From Treponema sp. (GTDB lineage: Bacteria; Spirochaetota; Spirochaetia; Treponematales; Breznakiellaceae), in the NCBI GenBank assembly GCA_031257715.1, contig JAIROE010000307.1:1-24026 (forward strand): a stretch of DNA of 24,026 nt, read 5' to 3'. A program made the position numbers and the translations under genes. Under the pieces are notes generated by a model. It ran no database searches. It was not told where the DNA came from and saw only the letters and a program-made list of their open reading frames with translations. Of this stretch, positions 14,947 through 22,066 are shown piece after piece; position 1 is the stretch's first letter, and every line of letters starts with the position of its first letter.

Positions 14947-16299
14947 TTACTGTCCCACCGCGAAATATTGAAAGCCCGCCTGTTCCATGTGCCGCCGTTT
15001 ATAAATATTCCGCAAATCAAACACTATCGGAGCCCTCAATAATTTTTTTACTCTCGGGAAATCGAGATTGCGGTACTGATTCCACTCGGTAACAATTACC
15101 AGCGCATCGCAGCCTGAAATCGCTTGGTGTTCATCTTCAAAGCAGCGTATAGAGCCGCCGAATTCCGCAAGCCTCCGGGACGCTTCCGGTATAGCCGCGG
15201 GATCGCTGGCCTGAATCGACGCCCCGGCCCGAACAAGGCCGCGGATAATAACCAGAGACGGCGATTCCCGGATGTCACTGGTATTCTGTTTAAAGGCAAG
15301 GCCCAAAACGGCAATGTTTTTTCCCTTGAGGCCTCCCCTGTTTTCGAAAAAGGATTCAATTTTTTTTACCATCCTCTGTTTATGGGATTCATTGGCCTCA
15401 ATGGCCGCTTCGACAATCAGGAGAGGGATCTCCTGTTCCCTGCCGGTCCGGGCCAGAGCGCGGGTGTCTTTGGGAAAACAGCTCCCCCCGTATCCGGGAC
15501 CGGGGTGCAGAAATTTTGCTCCGATGCGGCCGTCCCTGCCCATGGCCCGGGCCACCTCCTGAACATCGGCGCCGGTTTTTTCGCAGAGGCAGGCCAGCTC
15601 GTTGATAAAGGTGATTTTTACCGCCAGGAAAGTATTGGCCGCGTATTTGATCATCTCGGCGGTTTCAACGCTGGTTTCGATAAAGGGAATCTCGTTAAGG
15701 TTAAGCGAATGGTAAACCGCCTTCATAATTTCCCGTGCCTTTTCCGTCCCGGTTCCAATAACAACCCGGTCCGGGTGCATGAATTCCTGAATGGCCGAAC
15801 CTTCCCTCAAAAACTCGGGATTGGAAACAAGATCAAAACAGGGCGTCTCCACCGGGATCCCGCCGCCGTCAATCCGCCGGACAAGTTCTTCACGTATCCA
15901 GGCTGCGACTTTTTTTCCCGTTCCCACGGGGACCGTACTCTTGTTGACGATGACTTTGTAACCGGCCATGCAGGCCCCTATTTCCCGGGCGGCGCTTTCC
16001 ACATGGGAAAGATCGGCGCTTCCGTCTTCCGCCTGGGGGGTACCCACAGCGATAAAAACGACTTCGCTTTTTTGCAGGGCCTCCGGTAATGATGTGGAAA
16101 AAAACAGCCGCCCCGAGGCCATATTGCGGCGAACCATGTCTTTCAGCCCCGGTTCGTACATGGCAATCTCCCCTTTTTTTAACCGTTCTATTTTCTTCGT
16201 ATCCCGGTCAACACATATAACGGTATTCCCAAAATCCGCGAGGCATGCGCCCGAAACCAGTCCCACATACCCTGTCCCCACAACACCTATTGTTATCAT
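14947..16299 (-). CDS. ugd: UDP-glucose 6-dehydrogenase
   Basis: The enzyme oxidises UDP-glucose to UDP-glucuronate with two NAD+. The 450-residue protein has the N-terminal Rossmann motif IGVVGTGYVGLVSGACLA, then VFIAVGTPQ, NKSTVPVGTG and NPEFLREGSA. The catalytic cysteine is in GPGYGGSCFPKDT (about residue 265). The UDP-binding C-terminal part has LGLAFKQNTSDIRESPS and ALVIVTEWNQY. Length and all key residues are normal. It is transcribed divergently from the glycosyltransferase/radical SAM pair, with a 187-base AT-richer region between. Its product probably feeds an envelope polysaccharide or glycolipid. Related nucleotide-sugar dehydrogenases share the fold, but the sequence best fits UDP-glucose as substrate. 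Confidence 0.93.
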   Translation of the reverse strand: MITIGVVGTGYVGLVSGACLADFGNTVICVDRDTKKIERLKKGEIAMYEPGLKDMVRRNMASGRLFFSTSLPEALQKSEVVFIAVGTPQAEDGSADLSHVESAAREIGACMAGYKVIVNKSTVPVGTGKKVAAWIREELVRRIDGGGIPVETPCFDLVSNPEFLREGSAIQEFMHPDRVVIGTGTEKAREIMKAVYHSLNLNEIPFIETSVETAEMIKYAANTFLAVKITFINELACLCEKTGADVQEVARAMGRDGRIGAKFLHPGPGYGGSCFPKDTRALARTGREQEIPLLIVEAAIEANESHKQRMVKKIESFFENRGGLKGKNIAVLGLAFKQNTSDIRESPSLVIIRGLVRAGASIQASDPAAIPEASRRLAEFGGSIRCFEDEHQAISGCDALVIVTEWNQYRNLDFPRVKKLLRAPIVFDLRNIYKRRHMEQAGFQYFAVGQ

Positions 16300-16486
16300 G
16301 TTTATTTTCCGCTCCTTTTTGTTTGTACCCGCTTAAAGTCTTTGTACCCCAATATACTTTTTATGTCCCGCCGAAAATGCGTGTTTTGTTTTTTTTATTC
16401 AACTGTTAAAGCAATTTTAGCGGAATTCTCACACAGGAATGGCATACGGTTCTTGACGATATATTTTTATTCAATGGGAGGTCTGA

Positions 16487-17731
16487 ATGAAAATCGCCTA
16501 TTTTACCGATACCTTTGCACCGGAACTGAACGGGGTAACGAATACCCTCTCCAGATTACAGAGCTATCTGGAAAGGAAGGATATTCAATACGCTTTTTTT
16601 GTTCCGGAGTACAGCCGGAAACCCGAAGCCGGCGCCGTTCTTCAAAATAAAAATATTCACCGTTTCCGGGGGATGAAAACATCGCTTTCGCCGGAAAGCC
16701 GCCTTGCTTTTCCCCGGTATCAGGCGGTCCTTGATTGTTGCGATGAATTCAGGCCCGATCTGGTGCATGTGGTTACCGAATTCGGGATCGGGTACAAGGG
16801 GGTAAAGTACGCCCGTTCACGGGATTTGCCCCTGGTGATGAGTTACCATACCGACTATTGCAAATACCTTGAGTTTTTTCATCTTGATTTTCTAAGACCC
16901 CTGGTGGAAAAGTATCTGGCATGGTTTTACCGTTCCGCCCACAAAATCCTCGCCCCCTCACGGCATACCCTGGAACAGCTTTTTCAAAAACAGTACCGGA
17001 ACCTGGGGATCTGGTCCCGGGGCATAGACGCGGGAAAATTCAACCCCCGGTTCAGAAGCCGAAACTTGCGGAAACAGCTTGGTGTAAACGGCAAATTTGT
17101 GTTCCTCTATGTGGGCCGCCTGTCCCCGGAAAAGGGCCTTGATATGCTGCTTCATGCCGCCGAAGTAATTGAAAGGCGTTTCCCCGGAAAGGCGGCTTTT
17201 GTTTTTACCGGCGGCGGTCCGTATGCCGATTTTATCAGGCAAAAGAATTTCTCCGGGAGGAACTCTTCCCGGGTTATCCTTACAGGCTTCAAGACGGGCC
17301 GGGAGCTGTCCCAAATATACGCCTCCGCCGACTGCTTCGCCTTTCCTTCGGGGACGGAAACCTTCGGCAATGCTCCCCTTGAAGCCATGGCCAGCGGGCT
17401 GCCGGTGGCAGGCGTCGCCTCGGGGGGCGTGATGGAATTTCTTTCCCACGGGAAGAACGCCCTGCTCTGCGCCGGCGGCGACCGGGACGCCTTTACGGAA
17501 AATCTAATCACCATAATGAATGACAAAATGCTCTGCCGTAAACTGGCGGAAAACGGCAGGAAGCTGGCCCGCTCCCGAACTTGGGACATGATCTTCGACG
17601 ATCTCCTTTCGGTTTATACAAGACTCATTGCGGATAGACGGCGCCTGCCGTCTGATACGGAGAAGCCCGGCGGGAACTTCGGGGTTCCCCTTCGGGATGT
17701 TCCAGGAAACGGTTACCGTGACGCTTCCTAA
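16487..17731 (+). CDS. Glycosyltransferase family 4 protein
   Basis: This 414-residue GT-B glycosyltransferase begins MKIAYFTDTFAPELNGVTNTL, typical of GT4 alpha-mannosyl- or glucosyltransferases that build membrane glycolipids. The acceptor half includes PDLVHVVTEFGIGYKG and VMSYHTDY. The donor half includes FLYVGRLSPEKGLDML and the E-x7-E motif in GTETFGNAPLEAMASGLPV (about residues 289-297), then GGVMEFL. The best guess is a retaining transferase using GDP-mannose or UDP-glucose; donor and acceptor cannot be fixed from sequence. A strong GGGAGG precedes the ATG by five bases. The 3' end overlaps the radical SAM gene, so the two are probably coexpressed. Confidence 0.9.
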   Translation: MKIAYFTDTFAPELNGVTNTLSRLQSYLERKDIQYAFFVPEYSRKPEAGAVLQNKNIHRFRGMKTSLSPESRLAFPRYQAVLDCCDEFRPDLVHVVTEFGIGYKGVKYARSRDLPLVMSYHTDYCKYLEFFHLDFLRPLVEKYLAWFYRSAHKILAPSRHTLEQLFQKQYRNLGIWSRGIDAGKFNPRFRSRNLRKQLGVNGKFVFLYVGRLSPEKGLDMLLHAAEVIERRFPGKAAFVFTGGGPYADFIRQKNFSGRNSSRVILTGFKTGRELSQIYASADCFAFPSGTETFGNAPLEAMASGLPVAGVASGGVMEFLSHGKNALLCAGGDRDAFTENLITIMNDKMLCRKLAENGRKLARSRTWDMIFDDLLSVYTRLIADRRRLPSDTEKPGGNFGVPLRDVPGNGYRDAS

Positions 17732-18956
17732 GCTCCGTGATTTAGGCACGATCTTTTTGGGCGGTTCGCCGGGGCAGGTGGTCATTCAAATTACCAATTA
17801 TTGCAACGCATCCTGCCCCCAGTGCGGCATGAGAAAAAGCACCGCCATGGAACGTTTCCATCTCCATGAATCCCGGGTTAAATATATTCTGGATCAATGC
17901 GCAAGGAACAGAATAAACGCCGTGTCCCTCACCGGCGGCGAGCCTTTCATCAACATGGCCGCCATCCTGGATTTTCTGGATTACGGGACGCGGCTGGGCA
18001 TCCGTTATCTGCGAAGCGGCACCAACGGTTATATGCTTGCTCCCGGCGGGAAGGCCGCCGAAGCCGAAGATATAAACCGTTTTGCCAAAACGCTTTCCCG
18101 TACGGGGATACGGAATTTCTGGATAAGCCTTGATTCGGCGGATACCCAAACCCATGAAATTATGCGGGGTCTGCCGGGTGTAATTGAAGGAATACGCCGG
18201 GCGCTGCCTTTTTTTCACGCACAGGGTCTGTACCCCGCGGCGAATTTGGGGATAAACCGGAATGTGGCGGGACCCCCCATTCCGGCCCTTGCAGGCCCGT
18301 ATGATGAGGAGCGTTTTCTTAATGCCTTTACTGCGGGATTTACGGCATTTTTTTCCAGGACTGTTGATCTTGGATTTACCATGGCCAATGTCTGCTACCC
18401 CATGAGTTCCGCCCAAGCGGGGCTCTCGGATGAGCGGCCGGTCTACGGCGCCATTTCCGCCGACGCGGCGGTTGATTTTTCCCCCGCGGAACTGCGGCTC
18501 GTGTTCAGGGCACTGCTTGAGGTGATTCCCCGCTTCCGAAAACGAATTCGGATCTTCAGCCCCCTTTCGGTCCTCTATGCCATGTCCCGCGGAGATGAGG
18601 CGCTTATGTTTCCCTGCCTCGGCGGGTACGCCTATTTTTTTGTGGGCTGTAAAGACGGCCGGCTTTACCCCTGCGGCTATCGGGGCAATGAAGACTTGGG
18701 AAAAGATTTTACCGGGGCAATCCGCCAGGGCCGGAAAATAAAACCCTTCTGCTTAAAATGTCACTGGGAATGTTTCCGGGACCCCTCCCAGCTTTTCGGT
18801 TTGGCCCGGTATATGATCCGGCATCCGGCCGGATGTTTTGTAAAGAAACGGATCGATCCCCGAATGGTAAAGCTCTGGTTTGCCGACATGGGCTATTATA
18901 TCCGAAATGATTTTTTCAACGGCAGAAAATCCGGCGGCAAACAGGGGCGGCGTTAG
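17697..18956 (+). CDS. Radical SAM protein with Cys-rich C-terminal region
   Basis: This is a radical SAM enzyme of about 419 residues. The cluster-binding CxxxCxxC is CNASCPQC (Cys36, Cys40, Cys43 from this start), followed by the SAM-binding LTGGEPF. FWISLDSADTQTHE and later core strands fit the partial TIM barrel. A Cys-rich C-terminal stretch (PCLGGYAYFFVGC, LYPCGYRG, FCLKCHWEC) resembles SPASM-like auxiliary cluster regions, so more than one iron-sulphur cluster is likely. I chose ATG 17697, which overlaps the glycosyltransferase by 35 bases; the frame is open back to an ATG at 17628, and a GTG at 17718 is also possible. The substrate is unknown. The close linkage suggests modification of the glycosyltransferase product or a related lipid. 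Confidence 0.87.
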   Translation: MFQETVTVTLPKLRDLGTIFLGGSPGQVVIQITNYCNASCPQCGMRKSTAMERFHLHESRVKYILDQCARNRINAVSLTGGEPFINMAAILDFLDYGTRLGIRYLRSGTNGYMLAPGGKAAEAEDINRFAKTLSRTGIRNFWISLDSADTQTHEIMRGLPGVIEGIRRALPFFHAQGLYPAANLGINRNVAGPPIPALAGPYDEERFLNAFTAGFTAFFSRTVDLGFTMANVCYPMSSAQAGLSDERPVYGAISADAAVDFSPAELRLVFRALLEVIPRFRKRIRIFSPLSVLYAMSRGDEALMFPCLGGYAYFFVGCKDGRLYPCGYRGNEDLGKDFTGAIRQGRKIKPFCLKCHWECFRDPSQLFGLARYMIRHPAGCFVKKRIDPRMVKLWFADMGYYIRNDFFNGRKSGGKQGRR

Positions 18957-19022
18957 CCGTCGAGCAAGCCCGCAAATACCGGCCCCAAAACGGTTGAACC
19001 ATTACAGATGCTTCAGGGCAGA

Positions 19023-19475
19023 TCAAGGGTCTACCGGAACACTGCCGGTTATGCCGGCATATTGGCTTATGCTCTTGAAATATCCGGCGTATTTTTTGTC
19101 CGAAACGGCGATATGGGTCAAAATCCAGTCCTTGAGATACCGGGTAAACACGATAAGGCTGAATTTTTGGTCCTTTATGTTTCGTACTTGTTCTACCACT
19201 GTCAGGACAAAGGCATCATGTTCCCGTTTATGTTCCCTGTAATCGGGAAATTTCGTCCGTATCAGGAGCTCTTCCTCGGTAGAAAAATGCACCTTTATAT
19301 AGTTTCTGGTTCCCTGTATTACCTTGCTTAAATAAAGTTTCTCCGATTCTGCGTCGCCCACGCAATGGTTAAACAAATCGTTGGTAAGCCTGATCAGTTC
19401 CTGATGTTGATCATCAAGCACTTTTACTCCGACAGACAGGGCCGACGACCATTTAACCAGTTCAGACTTTTCCAT
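19023..19475 (-). CDS. Bacteriohemerythrin
   Basis: This 150-residue protein is a single hemerythrin domain, an oxygen-binding di-iron four-helix bundle. The iron ligands are in place: DDQHQEL (His24), HFSTEEELL (His and Glu, near 58-62), HKREHDAF (two His, about 77 and 81) and HIAVSDKKY (His and Asp, about 120-125). The N-terminal KWSSALSVGVKVLDDQH is the usual family start. There is no signal peptide, so it should be cytoplasmic. Possible roles are oxygen delivery, scavenging or sensing, reasonable in an oxygen-sensitive motile bacterium. It is monocistronic and convergent with the radical SAM gene. The upstream region contains a sigma-28-like element. Confidence 0.94.
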   Translation of the reverse strand: MEKSELVKWSSALSVGVKVLDDQHQELIRLTNDLFNHCVGDAESEKLYLSKVIQGTRNYIKVHFSTEEELLIRTKFPDYREHKREHDAFVLTVVEQVRNIKDQKFSLIVFTRYLKDWILTHIAVSDKKYAGYFKSISQYAGITGSVPVDP

Positions 19476-19526
19476 ACAGTCTCTCTCTGGTTTCTGGTAA
19501 AGACCACCATTTATAAGTTACTGATT

Positions 19527-19553
19527 TAATCGCCTAAAGTCAAAAGAACTTTT
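19527..19553 (-). promoter_or_regulatory. Possible sigma-28 (FliA-type) promoter of the hemerythrin gene
   Basis: On the minus strand AAAAGTTC (19553-19546) and GGCGATTA (19534-19527) are separated by 11 bases. Against the enterobacterial sigma-28 consensus TAAAGTTT-N11-GCCGATAA this is six of eight at each box with the exact spacing. A sigma-70-like TTGACT-N17-TAACTT overlaps it, so either factor could act. The predicted start site is about 45 bases before the ATG. Confidence 0.4.
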
Positions 19554-19574
19554 CACTGGAAGCCCGGATGACGC

Positions 19575-21944
19575 TCACGCTCCCCGCAGAAGTTCCCTCG
19601 GTTTTGATCCCTGGGCGGGACCTACCACGCCCTTGTGTTCCATCTCTTCCACGAGGCGGGCCGACCGGTTGTAGCCTATCTTGAGACGCCGCTGTATATA
19701 ACTGGCGCTGGCTTTACCCTGCTGCAGAACAATTTCAAGGGCTTTTTCGTAGAGAGGATCGCCGCCTTCGGAAAAAAGCGACGGAGTCGTTTCGTCTTCT
19801 TCATCGTCATAGAATATTTCATCATCGATGTAGTCGGGTTCGCCCAGAGTCTTGACATATTCTACCACCGCCTCCACTTCCTCTTCGGAAACGAAGGCTC
19901 CCTGCATGCGGACGGGGAAGGGGTCCACCACGCCGGCGTAAAGCATGTCTCCCTTGCCCAGCAGTTTTTCCGCTCCCACCATGTCAATGATGATGCGGCT
20001 GTCCATCTTGCTGGCAACCATAAAGGCGATGCGGCTGGGAATATTGGCCTTGATGAGGCCGGTGATCACGTCTATGGAGGGCCGCTGGGTGGCGAGGACC
20101 AGGTGTATTCCCACGGCACGGCTCATCGCGGCAAGACGGGCCACGGTACTTTCCAGTTCCTTTCCGGTGGTTGCCATGAGATCGGCAAATTCGTCTATCA
20201 CTACGACGATGTAGGGCATATGTTCCGCCGCCATGCCTTTTTCCCTGATCCGTTTATTGTAGCTTCTGATATCCCGCACTCCCATGGAATCAAGGCAGGC
20301 GTAGCGTCTCTCCATTTCGTAGATGCAGTATTGAAGGGCCTGAAAGGCGCGCTTGGGTTCCGTGATAACAGACGTTAAAAGATGGGGAATATCGTTGTAG
20401 AGTTTCAACTCGACAATTTTTGGATCGATGAGGATGAGCCGGCATTCAGACGGATGCCGCTGGTACAAAATGGAAAGTATCATCGTGTTAACACACACGG
20501 ATTTCCCCGCGCCGGTCGCCCCGGCGATAAGGAGGTGGGGCATCTGGACGAGGTCTGCGGTAACCGCCTCGCCGGTGATGTCCTTTCCAAGGACCACGGG
20601 AATCTCAGGCCGCCGGCCTTCCCTTTTTCCCTCAGACCGGGTACCGCGAAGTTCACCTTCGATGATCTCCCTGAATGAAACGATATTCCGTTTTGCATTC
20701 GGTACTTCTATGCCGACCGCGTGTTTTCCGGGAATGGGGGCCACGATGCGCACCGACGAGGCGGCAAGGCGCAACGCGATGTTGTCCTGAAGGTTCACAA
20801 TCCTGGAAAGCTTGACCCCCGGCGCGGGAAGAATTTCAAACATGGTAATAACGGGTCCCTTCCTGATCCCCGTAACTTCCGCCTGTATCCTGAATTCTTC
20901 CAGTGTTTCCTTAAGCGTTACCGCCGCGTCTTCGGTGGCGGCGTCTATGATCCAGTACTGGCCGTCGGGGTACTGGTTGAGTATGTCAACCGGTACCGAA
21001 TAGGATGCCCTGGAAACATGACCGGAGGAACAGGTTTGACGGGTATCGGAAGTTTCAGGACCGTTCCGGCGGTTTACGGTCTTGAGGGCGGCTGCGGTTT
21101 CCGCTTCCCAAAGGGCGCGCTCAACATCAGCCGTCATGCCGGTGGAACAGTTCTCTTCAGGATCTGTCCCGGTTTCGAAGTCCGCATCAGTTTCAGGATC
21201 ATCATCGCAGAGTACCGCGTCATCATCATCAAAGTCCCCATCCATATCAGGACCTGCAAGGTCTATGGCGGTATCCGTGTTTTCCTGCACGAATCCGGCC
21301 AGACCTTTGTCATTCAGATCCGTTCCCTGGGTTCGGGCGGCCAATTCGGCATATACTTCATTGGGCACAGGAAGGGGAGCAGGCAACAAGAAGGATTGCA
21401 GCCTGCCTCGGCGGCGGACCCTGCCAAGATCAACACGCCGGCTCTTCCCCGGAAAAAGCATTTCGCGGGCTGCCGCGATGAGCAGGATTTCGGCAATGAC
21501 AAGGAATACAATGATAAAACTGAAAAAGGGTTTCCCGGTAAAATCCAGAAATGGGGATTTGGGCGACAAGTTCTCAAAATTCCGGATAACGGCGATGCCT
21601 CCCGCCAGTGTCAGAAAGGGAAAGAGCAGGGAACTAAGGACAAAGATACGGCCCGGCCGCCATGCAGGATCGGCCAGAATGAAGGCGGCATAAAAAAGAT
21701 AGGCCGGAATGATAAAAGCCAGAAGCCCGTAGGATGCCACAAAAAAATCTCCCGGTCCGGATGCAAAGGGCAGTGAAAACAGGGAACCCGCGAATGAAAA
21801 CGCCAAAAACAGGGCGGCAAGCCCCAGAACGGCCGCACCGGCCGCCGCGCCGATGCGGAATTTGGCGCCGGGGGCGGAGAAAAAAGATCCCGCAGAACGG
21901 AAAAAGTTCCTGAAACGGGAAAAAATACCGGAACGAAAAAACAT
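19575..21944 (-). CDS. ftsK: DNA translocase FtsK/SpoIIIE
   Basis: FtsK pumps chromosomal DNA through the division septum. The 789-residue protein starts with four membrane helices (about 33-58, 67-90, 98-120, 135-160). A linker of about 165-330 follows, with a strongly acidic stretch (DGDFDDDDAVLCDDD). The motor domain has Walker A GATGAGKS near residue 475 and Walker B VVVIDEFAD near 577, with VLATQRPS downstream. The C-terminal 70 residues are the winged-helix gamma domain (ASYIQRRLKIGYNRSARLVEEMEHKGVVGP), which recognises orientation sequences. All parts expected of a full-length protein are present. AAGGGG lies upstream of the ATG, and two small palindromes precede the gene. No partner gene is adjacent apart from the cell-wall hydrolase upstream. 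Confidence 0.97.
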   Translation of the reverse strand: MFFRSGIFSRFRNFFRSAGSFFSAPGAKFRIGAAAGAAVLGLAALFLAFSFAGSLFSLPFASGPGDFFVASYGLLAFIIPAYLFYAAFILADPAWRPGRIFVLSSLLFPFLTLAGGIAVIRNFENLSPKSPFLDFTGKPFFSFIIVFLVIAEILLIAAAREMLFPGKSRRVDLGRVRRRGRLQSFLLPAPLPVPNEVYAELAARTQGTDLNDKGLAGFVQENTDTAIDLAGPDMDGDFDDDDAVLCDDDPETDADFETGTDPEENCSTGMTADVERALWEAETAAALKTVNRRNGPETSDTRQTCSSGHVSRASYSVPVDILNQYPDGQYWIIDAATEDAAVTLKETLEEFRIQAEVTGIRKGPVITMFEILPAPGVKLSRIVNLQDNIALRLAASSVRIVAPIPGKHAVGIEVPNAKRNIVSFREIIEGELRGTRSEGKREGRRPEIPVVLGKDITGEAVTADLVQMPHLLIAGATGAGKSVCVNTMILSILYQRHPSECRLILIDPKIVELKLYNDIPHLLTSVITEPKRAFQALQYCIYEMERRYACLDSMGVRDIRSYNKRIREKGMAAEHMPYIVVVIDEFADLMATTGKELESTVARLAAMSRAVGIHLVLATQRPSIDVITGLIKANIPSRIAFMVASKMDSRIIIDMVGAEKLLGKGDMLYAGVVDPFPVRMQGAFVSEEEVEAVVEYVKTLGEPDYIDDEIFYDDEEDETTPSLFSEGGDPLYEKALEIVLQQGKASASYIQRRLKIGYNRSARLVEEMEHKGVVGPAQGSKPRELLRGA

Positions 21945-21998
21945 TTTTCACAACCCCTTGTTCCAAATCTTGTGCAAAAAAACTTCCGAAAACTGAAA

Positions 21999-22029
21999 TT
22001 GTGGGAATGCCACAACTTCTTTAGAAGTT
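21999..22029. promoter_or_regulatory. Two overlapping palindromes upstream of ftsK
   Basis: TTGTGG-N5-CCACAA (21999-22015) and AACTTC-N4-GAAGTT (22014-22029) share two bases and lie 55-85 bases before the ftsK ATG. A TATACT-like -10 on the minus strand sits just upstream of them at about 22036-22041. This would place the palindromes around or after the start site, as for repressor operators; they could also be weak hairpins ending the upstream gene. Confidence 0.35.
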
Positions 22030-22066
22030 TTCTTATTAGTATATATCGGTAAAAAAAAGAAACCCT

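Noticed and set aside
15124..16089. 321-codon plus-strand ORF
   Set aside because: Antisense to ugd, which is complete and unambiguous.
16418..16440. lac-operator-like string (GCGGAATT...CACACAGGA)
   Set aside because: Only a partial resemblance without dyad symmetry; chance similarity or at most an ordinary leader.
18957..19022. Terminator between the radical SAM and hemerythrin genes
   Set aside because: I found no stable stem followed by a T-tract in this short convergent gap.
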